Part shown: positions 46,376 to 58,869 of the stretch, in pieces
Layout: each line of letters starts with the position of its first letter
Position numbering within the stretch: the stretch's first letter is position 1
Assembly (NCBI GenBank): GCA_900088475.1
Contig: FLMG01001010.1
Location: forward strand, 102,588 to 166,587
Source: Hyphochytrium catenoides
Taxonomy: Eukaryota; Sar; Hyphochytriomycetes; Hyphochytriales; Hyphochytriaceae
DNA: 64,000 nt
Direction of reading: 5' to 3'
Made by a program: the position numbers and the translations under genes
Notes under the pieces: model-generated
Database searches by the model: none
The model's input: only the letters and a program-made list of their open reading frames with translations
Told to the model about the DNA's origin: nothing

Positions 46376-49300
46376 CTAGCTGTAAACCTTTGCCATGCCG
46401 AAAGCAAGCAGCGCACCCATCTGGCAGCCTTGTGTCGACCCTCATCGTTTGCCTTCTCAGGCACCATCGATGCACGGAAAGCTTCTTCTCTCACATCCTC
46501 TCACTACGTCGTCAATGACCTTTTGACTCAATGTATCTCAGTGCTTGCCCGAATGCGCCTACCTTGACATCCAGCCGAAGATTTCTTGGGTCTATTTCTA
46601 TGATGTCTCCATCCTCAACAAGTCCAATGATACCGCCCGCCGCTGCCTCAGGCGTCACATGTCCCACACATATGCCGTGAGTTGCCCCCGAAAAGCGTCC
46701 GTCGGTGACAAGAGCCACATCTTTACCTGCATATATATATATAGGGCAAGTCAATTGGGACGGCAGCGAGTAGGGGAAAATAGAGTTTGGCTCTCCCATT
46801 TCGACAAGAGTAAAAGAGGGACATCAACCCCAATTTAGGAGGTGCTGAAAGAGTCCAAGCAGTGGAGCCTAACAGAAAGATTGGACGAGCGACAACGGTA
46901 GTAGTAGCGAAGAAAGCTCTGCGAGGAACCATCTGTACCTAAGCCAGCACCGTTGACGGCGGCTGTGACAGAGAGCATCTCAGGCATCCCAGGGGAGCCC
47001 TTGGGACCCTCGTTCCTGGGTTAAAGAAGGGGAGAATGAGATGAAACAGAAGAAGGGCCGCCATACTTGTAAAAGAGGGAGTTCTATAATTTAGACCAAA
47101 AGCAGAGACCATTCCTAGATGGAAAGGTAGGAACGGTCAGGCAGGGGTGATACTCTGAAGGATCTGCGAGCAGACAGCCGTATGATGAGTTATGGCCTAC
47201 GTACCTGATAACTATGACGCTTCCTTTCTCTATCTTTCCCTGCATGACCGCCTCAAAGGCAGCGGTTTCTCCGTCGAATACCTGTGCTTTGCCCTCAAAC
47301 CTGTCAAGCACCTTGCCACTTAGCTTTAATACGGCACTCTCGGTGGCGAGGGAGCCTCGCAGAATCAAAATATGATTCCCCGCTGGAGACACCGGGGAAT
47401 GGAAAGGGAATATGACGTCTTGATCGCCTAGCTCTATTTGGAGGGGGATTTAGGAAGAGGGAGGTGATTAGTGTAACTGCATTGAGAGAGAGCAGTGTTG
47501 TCGGAAAGGACAAAGAGATGTGATTCAACGAAGTCCACACGAGAGCAAAATGGATTATAGTGGAATGAACGCCACCATGAACTACAATGGGAAATGCCAG
47601 GGGCCCAGAGCGTCAGTGAGAACAGGGGATATACCAATAACGCCAATACGAAGTGAAGGAAAACAGTTATGATTGAGGAGGTCCACGCGAAAAGGCATAT
47701 GATGCTAGACGCAAAGCCCCAGGAAAGCGCGAGAAAGACACTAATCGGAGACTGGCGCAGATCTTGCCTTCTATATCCTTGACCTTAGCAAGGTTGTCGG
47801 CCACAGTCTTTCCAGTGACTGTGAGGCAGTCGCCGTGCACAAGTCCTGCCTTCATCAAGGCCTTCATAACCACAGGGACACCGCCCAGAGCATCAAAGTC
47901 AGACATGTGGTACCTGAGAAAGACACAGCAAATAAACAAGCCCATGTCAGTACAGCATGCGTGGCTCCTCCTTCTATCGAATCAAAGTGTCAGCTGAAAG
48001 CGTCCACATGAAGAGGAAAACTTGCAGACATTAGCAGATATGTGACTTGGAAGCAAAGAAGGGCGGGCTTACGGTCCATGTGGGCTAAGGTTGCCTAGTA
48101 TGGGGACTTGAGAACCAATCTTCTGAAACTCGTCTATGTCTAGAGCCACTCCTGCCTCTCTTGCAATCGCCAGAATGTGAATGATTGCGTTTGTGGAGCC
48201 ACCCAGAGCGTATATCACGGCAATGGCATTATGGAAGGCCTAGTGTAGGATAACAACGCGGATGTGAGGCATTCCAGGTTGGAAGAGCAGGGTGTAGGTA
48301 ATAGAAGGAAGGCATAAACGATCATCGATTCAAAGAGGACAGGCATGCCAACAGCCCCAGTCACAGAGCTCTATTGAATGCGTTTGTCGAAAGAACTGCA
48401 CACATCCGGGCCAATGAAAAAGGCCAATGGCAATCGAGTCAATGACGCTCGAGTCGCATCCTCGCCTCACCTTGCGTGTGAGAATATCCCGGGATCTGAT
48501 TCCCTTCCTTAGAAGTTGGAACAAGGCCTTTACGGAGTCAACACAGTCCTGCTTCTTCTGATCAGTGATGCTGCAATGGTGAAGGAAGAGAGTTCAGTAC
48601 TGCTGTTAACATGTCAAGCCGGAAACCTACCCTGTCAATTACGAACACTAACGCAACCAGCAGAAGAGAGTCAACAGGGAGGAAATGTAGCTTCCGCCTA
48701 AGACAGAGAAAAGAAATGGATAGAGCTTTCAGGTGTGGGCAAAGCCGTAAGATTTACAGGCTATCAAGCCTGGGACGCCTCCACCGCCAATTGGAGGCTG
48801 CCGTCTGTCCGTATGTCGCTTCTTTCCTAATCTTACTTGTTATTTCTATCGACTACGGGATGGGAGGCGGTGTGGGGCAGTGACATGCCTAACGCCTCTA
48901 TTGCCGCAGACATTGTGTTCGCAGTGAACATGGCGCTGCAACTGCCGGAGCCAGGCAAAGAATGCTTCTCGATCTTCAACAGCTCTTCGTCCTGCATCTT
49001 GCCCAAGCCGTATGCACCGATTGCCTCCATGACAACCTGGAAGTAATTCAGATCAAGAGTGGACTCCGGTTACATAACGTGAAGATATGTGGCAGTTTGA
49101 CTCGTAGACAGCGTAGATTTTAGAGAAGTTAGGGAGGTACAATGAATCCACTGGGGAAAGTAAGAGTGAAAGGCCGACGAAATGTAGCGAACGGGTCACC
49201 AAAGTTCGTTGCTAGGAGAAAGACAGTACAAAGCAAGAAGGCGATCAAGCAAAAACCACACACCTTCCCATCAAGTCCTTTGCCCCCTTTCTCGTTGCTA

Positions 49301-50435
49301 CAACCAGCACAGGACCCCGGAAGCGCTGTACCTCCGTACAGTGTCAGCCCAATGCTGTTATGCCGTGGAATGGGCATCAAGGCTCCAGGGACTGACTTAT
49401 CGCACCCTCCCAACGTGATCACTGCGTCACACATGTAGCCCTAAGCCCAAGCGCACCGAGGGGTCAGGAGGCGTCAGGAGCGGAGTGAGCCACTATTGCA
49501 AAGGGAGTTGAGTTGTTAAGAATAGCGGAGACACAAAAGAGACGAGTATCTAGTAAAACTAAAGGATGTATAAAGATCCCAGTTTACTAAGCGCCCCCAA
49601 CTAGGGGGTGCCCGTGCCATCTTCGCCTCTGAGATCTGAAAAAAGGCAGAGAAACTAACAGCCCCGCAAGATACCATCCCACTACGGCCCCAGCGTACCT
49701 CGTGCATGACCTCAATACTATCTGCAATATACTCTCTAGAGATGAGTGAGTACTTCATACCTAAGAGCCAAGAGAGAAGGGATATCAACTGCCAGTAGAG
49801 CCAAGAAAGAGGGGTCTAACAACACTGGCGGTCGGCCATATGCAAAAATATGTATACAAGGCAAGTAAAGTTGGACTATAGAAGTGATCCCCGGGTGCAG
49901 AAGAACATAACAAGGCAGAGCAAACTGTACACTGGGTTCAGGTAGTATAACGAAACTTTCCGCTTGCGCCACTCCTAAACTCCATACAGTAACCCTTACC
50001 ATGTGTTCCGTTAGTCATTCCGTCGCTGATGATTGGCGTCCCCGCGTACAGGCTTCGTCCTCCCTCTTCCTCGATAGCCTTCATTATGAGATCTCCTAGC
50101 TCCCTATGACGATTGTTACAGGGTAACGCATTGCTATAGGATATCCCAACAGTTATTATAGGCTTTCTGAAGTCGTCATCCTGCCAGCCCGCAGCACGGA
50201 GATTGGCCCTGGAGCATGTGGTAGCTAGGACAGAACCTGGGAGATGAGGAGCTTTGTCCTTGTCTCCAGTCAGATTCTTACTTCGAACCTTAAGAACCTC
50301 TAGATCCGAGAGGGAGGTGGTGCTCTCCCAACGACGCTGAAAGCAGTTGTCTCCAGTAAGTCCTCTCCTGACACTGGAGCGGCACTTTAGTGGTGAAGTA
50401 GTGAAGCTAGCATGCATTTTCTTGTTCCACATCAC
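46376..50435 (-). CDS. Dihydroxy-acid dehydratase (valine/isoleucine synthesis)
   Basis: This Fe-S enzyme makes the 2-oxo acid precursors of valine and isoleucine. Exons 50000-50435, 49699-49760, 49264-49440, 48837-49036, 48471-48570, 48073-48239, 47768-47913, 47205-47427, 46939-47015 and 46563-46726 join in phase. The three cluster cysteines lie in [18 protein letters not shown] and [15 protein letters not shown]. Other IlvD/Edd signatures are [55 protein letters not shown] and [16 protein letters not shown]. The first 40 residues are Arg/Ser-rich and nearly acid-free, like a mitochondrial presequence. The intron after 47768 has a GC donor (GCAAGA). The last exon is unclear: a [14 protein letters not shown]-stop segment ending at 46376 resembles the family tail, but I could not connect it in frame to 46563. 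Confidence 0.93.
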
Positions 50436-51263
50436 TTACACAGCTGGCTTCAAAGGCCCTCTCCTGAGTGCAGTCGACAGCATATTGCGGAACAAAACGC
50501 GACCCCGACTCCGTCCAAGGACTTTCCTCGCTTGGTCCGTTGTTGAAATGCCTCAAAGATGGCAATCAACACTCCTTCAGCTTGTGCAGATGTGTACCAA
50601 GAGGGGACAGCAGGACCGGGGTGAGGTTGAGCGGTCTCCGAAGTTGGCCCTCATCAACTCACTGAGCTTCCACGTGACAGAGATTCCCTATGATTCTGAT
50701 ATTGACGAAGCGCAAGTTGATGGCCGTGTGCTGCAGGGTGACTGCCGCCGTGGCTGAGATACGGACCCATTCTTACCACAACAGCTGGTAGAAACCCAGT
50801 TAAGATTCAGCTCTGTTGTCATTTTTCTAATGTTCTAACTCCTAGTTCCGTTCAAGGGACAGGTGGTAGAAACCCTCTAACCCTGCAAGAGAGCCAGTAC
50901 AAGACTACAACTAATGTTCGATACCGATATGTGATAACTAGATTGTGAATCGAATTGATTAATCGTCAGAGTTTGAAACCNNNNNNNNNNNNNNNNNNNN
51001 NNNNNNNNNNNNNNNNNNNNNNNNNNNNNNCAAGCTTCACACTTCACACTTCACGAAGGCCATCGACGATCCTCACGGCAGATCGCGGACACTCCCACAT
51101 CTCAACCGCTACTTCCTACTTCCAACAGCAGCACGAGGAGCTTGAAAGGCTCAAAGCTGTCCGTACACTAAGGGCAGTAGTTAGTGTCCACAGAGAGTCT
51201 TGTCCGTTTGCCCATCGATAGAGGCCATTACGGTTCTGCAAGACTGCTCTGTGGACAACAAGA
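50436..51263. other. Divergent intergenic region with scaffold gap
   Basis: Upstream of both the dehydratase (minus) and the membrane protein gene (plus). It contains a 50-base N run at 50981-51030, whose round length suggests a gap of unknown true size. Open frames here show no family features. Confidence 0.5.
50981..51030. other. Assembly gap (50 N)
   Basis: Fifty consecutive N. Sequence left and right of it need not be directly adjacent in the genome. A direct repeat, CTTCACACTTCACACTTCACG, follows the gap and may have caused the break. Confidence 0.98.
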
Positions 51264-52494
51264 ATGGTTTCCTTGTCAGGGTTTGCTTGGCTTCTTGCCA
51301 AGAGCATAGTGGTGGCTGTGTTGCTACAGTGGTGGCTCCTGATGGCGCCGTATGAGGAAAAGGTACTCGGATTGGTTATGGCTGCATGCTTCTCAGGTAG
51401 GGCAAAATGCATCCCTTGTTGCTTTCCATCAAGGACTCATTCGACGGTTCTTTCGGTGACTGACACCAGTTATTGAGTACGTTTTTACTGCTACTACGAC
51501 TGAAGACGAGGAGGGGACCGTTACCTTTACTCCTTTTCAGGAATCCCGTCGTAGTGGGCACACAACCTGGGCTCAGTTCTGGGTAAGGCTGTAGAAGGAG
51601 ACTTTGTTTATGGCCGCGGTTGTCCTTCGCTGTGTACTGTATCTGCAACTTACATCCTCTCTTTATAGGCAAACGTTTGGTATATCCCACTTTTCTTCCC
51701 GAGATACCGCCAGCTCGTCCCCAACACTCTGCTGCGGATTGCCCTGTCGCCACTGAACCTCTGGGCACTAGAGATTGTAGAGGGATACCTGCTTATCTTC
51801 CTGCTAGGCAGGAACGTTGCCTGGGAGTACAAGGGCAGATCCGCATACTGTCATGGTATGACAGTTTTGAAGGAGATATGATGGGACTTACCGTGCCTGC
51901 TGTCTAGCTCTTCAGCCCTCTGGCTTCTCGCCTACCTCTTTCACATGTCCTCGTTTCTCTCTTATATACGAAACAATGAGGTTTCCACTATGCAAGATGC
52001 TATAAGTCCGTCGCGTTCTACATTCTCAGCCATGACTTCTTCTTGTTGCCAGTTAGTAAACGCAGCCAAAGGACGCCAGCTTACCTTAAGCTTAGGTTCA
52101 GCAATATCCGTCATCCGCAGGTGTCTAACGCCTCTTTGGCTTGCTGCTTGCAGGAAATGTCAAGTCGGACTATTGGATGCTATGGATTGCGTTAGGGGCC
52201 GCAATAGAAGCTCTCTATGACCCTGTCTCCAAGGCGTCGCTCAATTTCTTCCTCTTCCTGGAGCAATACGGACTCTCTTTGGATATCATCCTCTTCACCT
52301 TCATTATGATGACTTTGCTCTGGCATCATCACGACATCTTCAACGCCTGGACACAGCCTGACCCAGTACCTAGCAGGAAGAAGACCGAACAAACTCCCCC
52401 TGCCGCTAGGAAGAATCCCACACAAACTCCGGTTAGAGGAGAGAAGACCACTCCTGAAGCACGGAGGTCTTCAAGAAGGGGCGGCCATTCATAA
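51264..52494 (+). CDS. Small multi-pass membrane protein, function unknown
   Basis: Exons 51264-51362, 51478-51582, 51669-51855 and 52154-52494 join in phase to about 243 residues, starting at an ATG. Hydrophobic segments are visible at about residues 5-28 (FAWLLAKSIVVAVLLQWWLL), around LNLWALEIVEGYLLIFLLG, and near YGLSLDIILFTFIMMTLLW, with a shorter one at DYWMLWIALGAAIE. Between the second and third lies GRNVAWEYKGRSAYCHGNVK, whose dense Trp/Tyr/His/Gly pattern looks like a conserved family motif, but I cannot name the family. The C-terminal 45 residues are polar and rich in Pro, Thr, Lys and Arg, and probably cytosolic. No signal for a catalytic function is seen. Confidence 0.72.
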
Positions 52495-53203
52495 TTTATA
52501 AGAGAAACGATGCACTCGACCATGCGTGGCTTGCTCAGCTGCTCCTAGTGCTTTTTTTATCAGTCTATGCTTGCACTTCCCTTCCTATTCTCCCTTCTGT
52601 CTACTTTTTCTTGGTCAACCCACCGATTCTTCTTCTTCCGCGTGGCTTGTCAAGACAGCTGAATGCAAGAGAGAGAAGAGAGAGAGAGCAATGCCTCAAT
52701 TGCCCGCTCAACATATCACAACACTGTTAAAAAGTCAAAATGTGGTTACCTGAAGTAGAATATTCACGTAAAACATTAGACCTATCTATAAGAACGCTGT
52801 ATTACCTAAGTACAGGCCATGGTAAGACTAAATAGGACTATCTGAGGACCACATTGGCGACTAACGACTATTCCTGGCAGATACAGAGACAATAGATCTT
52901 TCAGTCCAAAAGATCAGAGCTTTTGGGATCTTAGTCTTTTCGCAGTGTTCTGACCAAGCTTCACGAGGGTTCTGATGCCTTCATCATTTTATTATTGAGC
53001 TCAGAAGCTCCGTTCAGCCGCCAGCTCAATGAGTTGAAGACATCTTCAGCTCCAGCCCTTCCTTTGAGTGTGTCGAGCGCCGTCTCCTAGACTAGGAACG
53101 CCATCGCTCTGGGAGCCTTCGCTTCACTGCTTCTTGCTATAGTACCTTCTTCCCAAAGGTCGCATGGTCTGGGCTTGGTCAAACATATAGCTGGTGGCTC
53201 TAC
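52495..53203. other. Intergenic stretch
   Basis: This 0.7 kb separates two plus-strand genes. No gene or repeat is recognised; it must hold the promoter of the PRUNE-like gene. Confidence 0.35.
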
Positions 53204-55152
53204 ATGCTCTTTAAACACGTGCACAGCTCCTTGCAAAGAGTTCTTCTTTCTTGTGGGACAGTGCGATTGAAGTCTTACGCTATTGCTCCTCATCCCCCCG
53301 TTACTTTGAAGGGTAGTGGGCAGCGCTTTCCTGCTCGCAACGCCTATTCTACCATGTCAGTTCGCTCCCCGGTAGAGATTTATCAGGACAAGACCTGGAT
53401 AATCTTCCAAAACCTAAAAACAGGGCTGCTCCAGCACAAGGAGGTCAAATTTGTGACAGGAAATGAGGCGGCAGATGCTGACTCCATTGTTAGTGCCTTC
53501 GTCTTGGCGTTCCTCGAACATCACCGACCCAAACAGTCGGAGTTTGAGGTGGGACCTGCAGTTCGGGGTTAAGAGTTCCGTGGACAGATATGTGTTGTTC
53601 TTGTCCTCTGCCCAATCTCTGGCTCTTCCTTAGGTCTCCTTATTCGCCACCTACAGAGATTATCTTGCTTTCGTGTCCCGGTCCTTGCAACTCACTCTGA
53701 TTCTCTCTGGGTCACCCTCGCCGAAAGCGGGTTGCTCAACCTCTGAGGCAGCTCCATTTCTTCATCGTTGCTCTTTCCTTGGACATTGCACCAGTGTCCA
53801 TTCGTTGATAAGCTAATTTGTCCATACCCTCATATTTCCAGGAGGCCTGGCTTCCTCTAGTAGCCATTCCTCGAGAGGACGTGTCGCTGCGGATGGAAAC
53901 CGTTGCTCTCTTCGAGAAGCTTGGTTTGGACTGCAAGCGATTAATTTTCGCAGATGATGCCGATGACTTCATAACCGAGACATTGGCGGCACAGACAGGG
54001 CGAGAAGTTCCTCCAACGTCGGCCCCCGCAGCTGCACTGCCTCTTTCTACCCCGATCAAGGTTATTTTAACCGATCACAACGTCCTGCCCTCACATAGAA
54101 AAGGCTGGGTGTCAGCGGTCCATCACATCATTGACCATCATATCGACGCAGGGCAGTATGAGTGGGTTAATGGAGAAAAAAGGGTGATTGCCTTTGACCC
54201 TGCAGAGAAAAGGGCCTTGGTCGGCTCCTGTTGCTCTCTTATCGCGGAGAGGTACTTGGCCCTCACGGGAAAGGATGCAGAAGGAGAGGGTGAAGGACCA
54301 ACTTTGGATCCAAGGTTAAGCACCTTGCTGTTGGGGGTCATTCTATTGGATACCATGAACCTAGACCCCGCAGCTAAGAAAGTGACGGAAAGAGACATCA
54401 AGGCCGCAAAGGCACTTGAGAAGTTCAGTCTCATTCCAAAAGAAAGCCTCTTCCAATGGTTGCAGGTAAAGTCTCTAATTCAGCCAGTGTCCTTTCCTCT
54501 TTGTCTTTAGCTTCTAATGGCCTTCGGTCTGTTTCTAACTAATCAGACCACATGTCTTAGCGGTTCTTGTGCGGACCCCTTTCATGTTCCTTCTCAGTTG
54601 TCCGGCCCCTCCCGCTTTCGTTTGTGTGTCACTATCATGGAACAGATGAACAGGGTTTATGTCTAACGTATCGTCCGTGGTCTCTTATATTAGAGTGAAA
54701 AATTCAACCCAGCCGCTTGGGCCGCTTTATCAGTTAGAGCCTGCTTGAAGTATGACTATAAGCAGTTCCCCTTGGACCGTAAAGGGAGCGAAAAAGAGAG
54801 GGAGTTTGGGATGAGCTCGACCCTCATTTCCACGGCCAACTTCATGGCCAAAAGCACCGACCTCCCAGCACAGCTGCGTGACTGGGTGGCAGAAAGAGGA
54901 ATCATTTTTCTGATTGTTCTGAGTCTCACAATGGACGAAGGTGTGCCCAGGAGAGAGATGCTTCTCTTTTGTGAGGACTCCACTCTACTCGAGAGAGTAA
55001 AGGAGAAACTCCTGGGTCCTGATGGCATCCAGGTGGTAGAGCTAGATAGTATTTCTCCTTCCATAGCCAGATATCAGCAGGTTGATAGCACCCTTAGCAG
55101 AAAACAGCTAGCTCCGATGTTCGGGAGCATTCTCAACTCGGTATTGGGCTAA
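53204..55152 (+). CDS. PRUNE-like DHH-family exopolyphosphatase
   Basis: Family enzymes hydrolyse short polyphosphates, pyrophosphate or cyclic nucleotides using two metals. Exons 53204-53548, 53842-54465 and 54694-55152 join in phase to about 475 residues. The metal-site motifs appear in order: GNEAADADSIVSA, VAIPREDVSLR with FADDADD, the TDHN block, and the DHH motif VHHIIDHHIDAG. GSCCSLIAERYL and LLGVILLDTMNLDP follow. The last exon is a DHHA2 domain (YDYKQF, FGMSSTLIST, then LLFCEDS, MFGSILNSVLG). The first 60 residues precede the DHH domain, contain Arg, Ser and Lys but almost no acidic residues (LFKHVHSSLQRVLLSC), and could be a mitochondrial or other presequence. Eukaryotic PRUNE and yeast PPX1 both fit; the family is clear. 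Confidence 0.92.
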
Positions 55153-55300
55153 GAGTTGGGCCCTGGAAAGCAGATCGAGCTGAAGATACGAGTAGCAAAC
55201 AGCAAACTTTCGGGGCCACAGGCACCCGTGGCACTGAGTCCCTATTGTTGGCCATGTAAAGTGTGTGATACGGGTTCACCCTCTTGTCCCCTTCATATCT

Positions 55301-58165
55301 TTAGTTGTCCAATTTCAGCGGCTTCCCCTTGTGATGTGTAATAAAGCTCTGCATACTCACTCGCTCGCCCTTTTCAAAGCCTTCTACTGCATGGGGCCTC
55401 TGTGCACTAGAGTCATAAAGCGGAAAGGGAGCCATCAGCATATCGGAACGTGAGACCATCACCGCTTGAAGCCACGAGAGTAGTGCACCGACAAAAGCTC
55501 ACTTACCATAGAAGAATAAGATCGCCAACCTCCGGCATGATAACCAAGGGCTCTGGGAACTAGGCACAAAAGGGTAAGAGGAGATTGTACCCAATTGACG
55601 ATAAAGGCGAAAGAGACCCTTCCAGAGAGGACTCAGAGAATGAGTGGGGCACCATCAAGGCAGGGCGAAGAGACTCTTAGGTGGCTGCAGAGACAAGAGT
55701 TAAGTAGCATTTCACCTTCTCTCGCAGCCTTCGCTGGCCTTCGTCGTCCTGCACTAGCATCTGAGAGAGTGTGTAGGCGTGTCGATAGAAGTCCCAACGA
55801 TTCATAAAGGATATATTCCAGATGGCAAGTCTTCCTCCTGACGGTGGCGTGCGAAGATAGACGTTGGCGCTGAATAGGCCCTTATCCTTGCGCATTATCG
55901 CTGAAAGGTGGCCATTAATATTGGTTGACTTCTTGCTCCGCGATATCCAGAAGAAGGAAAGGCAAAAAGGCAGAAATGCGGTGGAAAGATGTAAAAAGAT
56001 AGGAGAGCTGAGGAAGATAGCTATGAACCCAGCTGGGTGCTACTGCACGAGAGGTACAACGTTTCAGAAACAAGAGATGGCTTAGTAGGCCAAGGCATTG
56101 TCGTTGCCTTCGCCAAATACTGATAGACAGTGCACATATGTTGCTGAGGAAAAACAAAAATAAACGGCCGAAAGGGAGAGACCGATAGGTGATGGGTCAC
56201 TTCCAGCTTGTAACGATGGACTGAGCACAAGAATGAGGATCTCGTCACCCACCCAGCTCATCCACATGGCAGAAGCCGTCCCTGCGCTTGGTGGGTCCTC
56301 TCATGATTCTACCAAGGCCAGCTACAAAGCTTTGTCCTGTGCGCTGGTCCTTTGCTACTCCCGCACCCGTGGGCCATACCTACAATTAACACGGTTGAGA
56401 GGATGTTCTCTGGGCCTCCTCCTTCTTTTACTGTCTGTCGTATTCAACCTCTTCTCCCTCCTGCCATAAATGCGTAGAGAGTACTTTCTTCAAAGCAGGC
56501 AGAAAAGGTCCTTTCCTATCGTCCGAGTGTCTGGTAGCTAATCTCCCCAACCACGACAACTTCTTCTAAGGTTGTCCCATTGCAGTGTTAACCGGCGACT
56601 ACCTTTGATAGACGACTACCTACAATAAACCTGTGCCTATCTACAGCTATCTCTTTCCCCGCCGCTTGGTCCTTGTGTTTGCGGTGTTCCCAGTACAAGT
56701 TACCTCATCCAACTCCAGCCTCAATTTGTCAATGGGTGTTAGGGTCATAGCACAGCCCCTTTCTCTTTCCTCTTCCCTGTAAGAGTGCGGGCTTTAGTTA
56801 TCTTTGTCTACCTCATATCGCTCTAACTTGTCGTCCGGCCATGTCTGCATAATCTGCCCGGGATCTTGTCTCTTCTGCACGGTCTATCCTGTTTGCCCTC
56901 TCAAAGAGATATTGGTCTAGGCTGTCGTTATCGATATTTGCTTCCCTATCTCCTTCTCTCTTTTCGCTGTACCCCTTTAAGAGCAAAACGAAGTGATTCT
57001 TACAGCTTCCTGAGTGCCCTCATGGATGGAATTGCTTGCCGAAAGTACTCCTTTACCGCCTCCTTGCCTTTGGAATTGGCAATATTGAATGGGACGCCGC
57101 AAGCCACCTCGACATCTGAGCTCTCGAGACCTGGAAACAAAGAAGCGAATCCAGTGTAAGGTCGTGCGTAATGACTGACATCAGAGATAGTGCATGAGGC
57201 CCGACAAAGAGCAAGGACAAAGAGAGAAGAAAGGAAAGCTATTAAGATAGTTCGCTTAGGTAAGTAGAGATAGAACACTGCAGACGACGCCAACTGTGTC
57301 TCTTACGTCGACTGATGATGAGACATGAAGATAACGCAAAGGAAATGAAGAGAATAAGGGGCAATAAGAGCCAAGACGACATTATCTAGAAGAGGCGCAT
57401 TAAAAGTGGCAGCAGAAGTAGAGCGGCAGCGATCAGGAGAGGTGAGACTGCGCGGGAACCTCTTGCTGACGAGACCTGCGCGAAGAGAGGTGAAGAGAAG
57501 AGAAGAACGCGAGTGAGGAGTGGCACAAGGTACTTGCGGACGAACTAGACGAAGAGCTGAAGAGCTCGTTAACAACTGCCAACGAGTTTGGGAGCAGAGG
57601 TAAGGATACGAAGAGAGAGCGTGACGACATAGTCGCGAGAAGAGGTTAGCGAAGGTATAGTTGCCTCCTGACGAAGCACGGAACTTATAGCGGCATTAGC
57701 CGTATAATTAGCGCAGACGGAGTTAGATGTCCCGCCAACGAGAAGCAAGAACTGAGCTGACCATCCAGTTCCGTACGCCTGGCAGCTGTGACATTCGCTG
57801 GGCCAATGCCTCCGAGTCTGTCTTCGGGTAGAAGTTTGGAATCCTAACTGCTAAGGCTTCATGATGAAACAACGCCTGCGCCTGGACCTTAGCTAATGTG
57901 CTAAGGGCAGAGACCGCAAGAGCTAGAAGAGTGGGAGCAGGAGCTTGAAAGGAAGAGAAGGGAGATTGAGTTGAGCCAGCGAGACTGTGAGCCATACCTC
58001 GAGATGTTCCTTCTCCAAGGTCTCCGCGGTAATGCATCTGGAGATCTCGGGACGCACCAGGCTTTCAAAGGCTCCAAAGCGTTCCTCCAAGATGCGGAAC
58101 ATCTCCTGGATGGCTTGCTGCCTTTGAGCGCTAGCCAGCGCAGCTCCGCCTCGTCCCAGCTTCAT
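55301..58165 (-). CDS. 2-oxoglutarate/Fe(II)-dependent oxygenase-like protein
   Basis: Proposed exons: 57998-58165, 57740-57887, 57004-57130, 56704-56776, one unresolved exon near 56450-56600, 56253-56354, 55716-55900, 55507-55559 and 55301-55406; phases match except around the unresolved one. The jelly-roll oxygenase signature is visible. It comprises the HxD iron ligands in DGFCHVDE, the strand FSANVYLRTPPSGG, then IMPEVGDLILL, and the distal His plus 2-oxoglutarate-binding Arg in RPHAVEGFEKGERVSMQSF. The N-terminal exons (VRIPNFYPK, then ESSDVEV, then TPIDKLRLELDE) precede the core. No signal peptide is obvious. The substrate cannot be told from the sequence; prolyl hydroxylase-like or small-molecule oxygenases are both possible. 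The short gap to the PRUNE-like gene is convergent. Confidence 0.75.
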
Positions 58166-58869
58166 CACTTATCCTATCTGTCGGAGATAATCTTACTCTG
58201 GTGTCGTATGAGGCGGTTCATCAAGCTTCACTCAGCATCAACCGCCCCTTCTGCTCTGCCATGCCAAGGATAACAAGTGTCAGAGTGCTCATGAATGCAC
58301 ATACGATGAATCGAGTTCTTCCTTGCTTCCATTCCCTTATCCTTCTAGCTTCCTCCTGCCCGTCCAGCGTCCAGCAAGAAGCTCAATCTCAGGCTTCCTT
58401 GCACATCCAAGGTCTCTCTCAATCAAGGTGTGTCGTTCTGATCTCTAGCTGGAAACGGCTAGGAATCGAGTTCATCCACTGTCAGATCTTCACCTGAAGT
58501 CTCCAGCGAATCTGCAGAAATCTCTGACCAACAATGCTGATAATTAGAAGTGCTTTGGGCATGTAAACTTCTAGCTAAAAGTCTACCCTCCGCGCCCTGG
58601 CGTCTTTGCAATGGCCAAGCATTGGCTGTCAGACTCTCCGCGGTCGCCAGGTTATTGAGAACCCATGCCAATGCTTCCGTAGAGCTTCACACCTCCCACG
58701 GTATTTACATTAGATATACAATAGATACTACTCTATCCTGAGTTCATAATCTCCCCTCCTCTCAACATCCCTTGGCACCTCTAGCTGTTCTAAGGCCTCA
58801 CGAGGGTTTACAGATCTCCTGGTTTCTCAGATTTGCTAATCAAGGAGCTGCCTGTTCAAACGAGCTTCG
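58166..58869. other. Intergenic stretch
   Basis: This 0.7 kb lies between the 3' end of the SNF2-BRCT gene and the start of the oxygenase gene, both minus. No gene was recognised. It must contain the oxygenase promoter. Confidence 0.4.
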
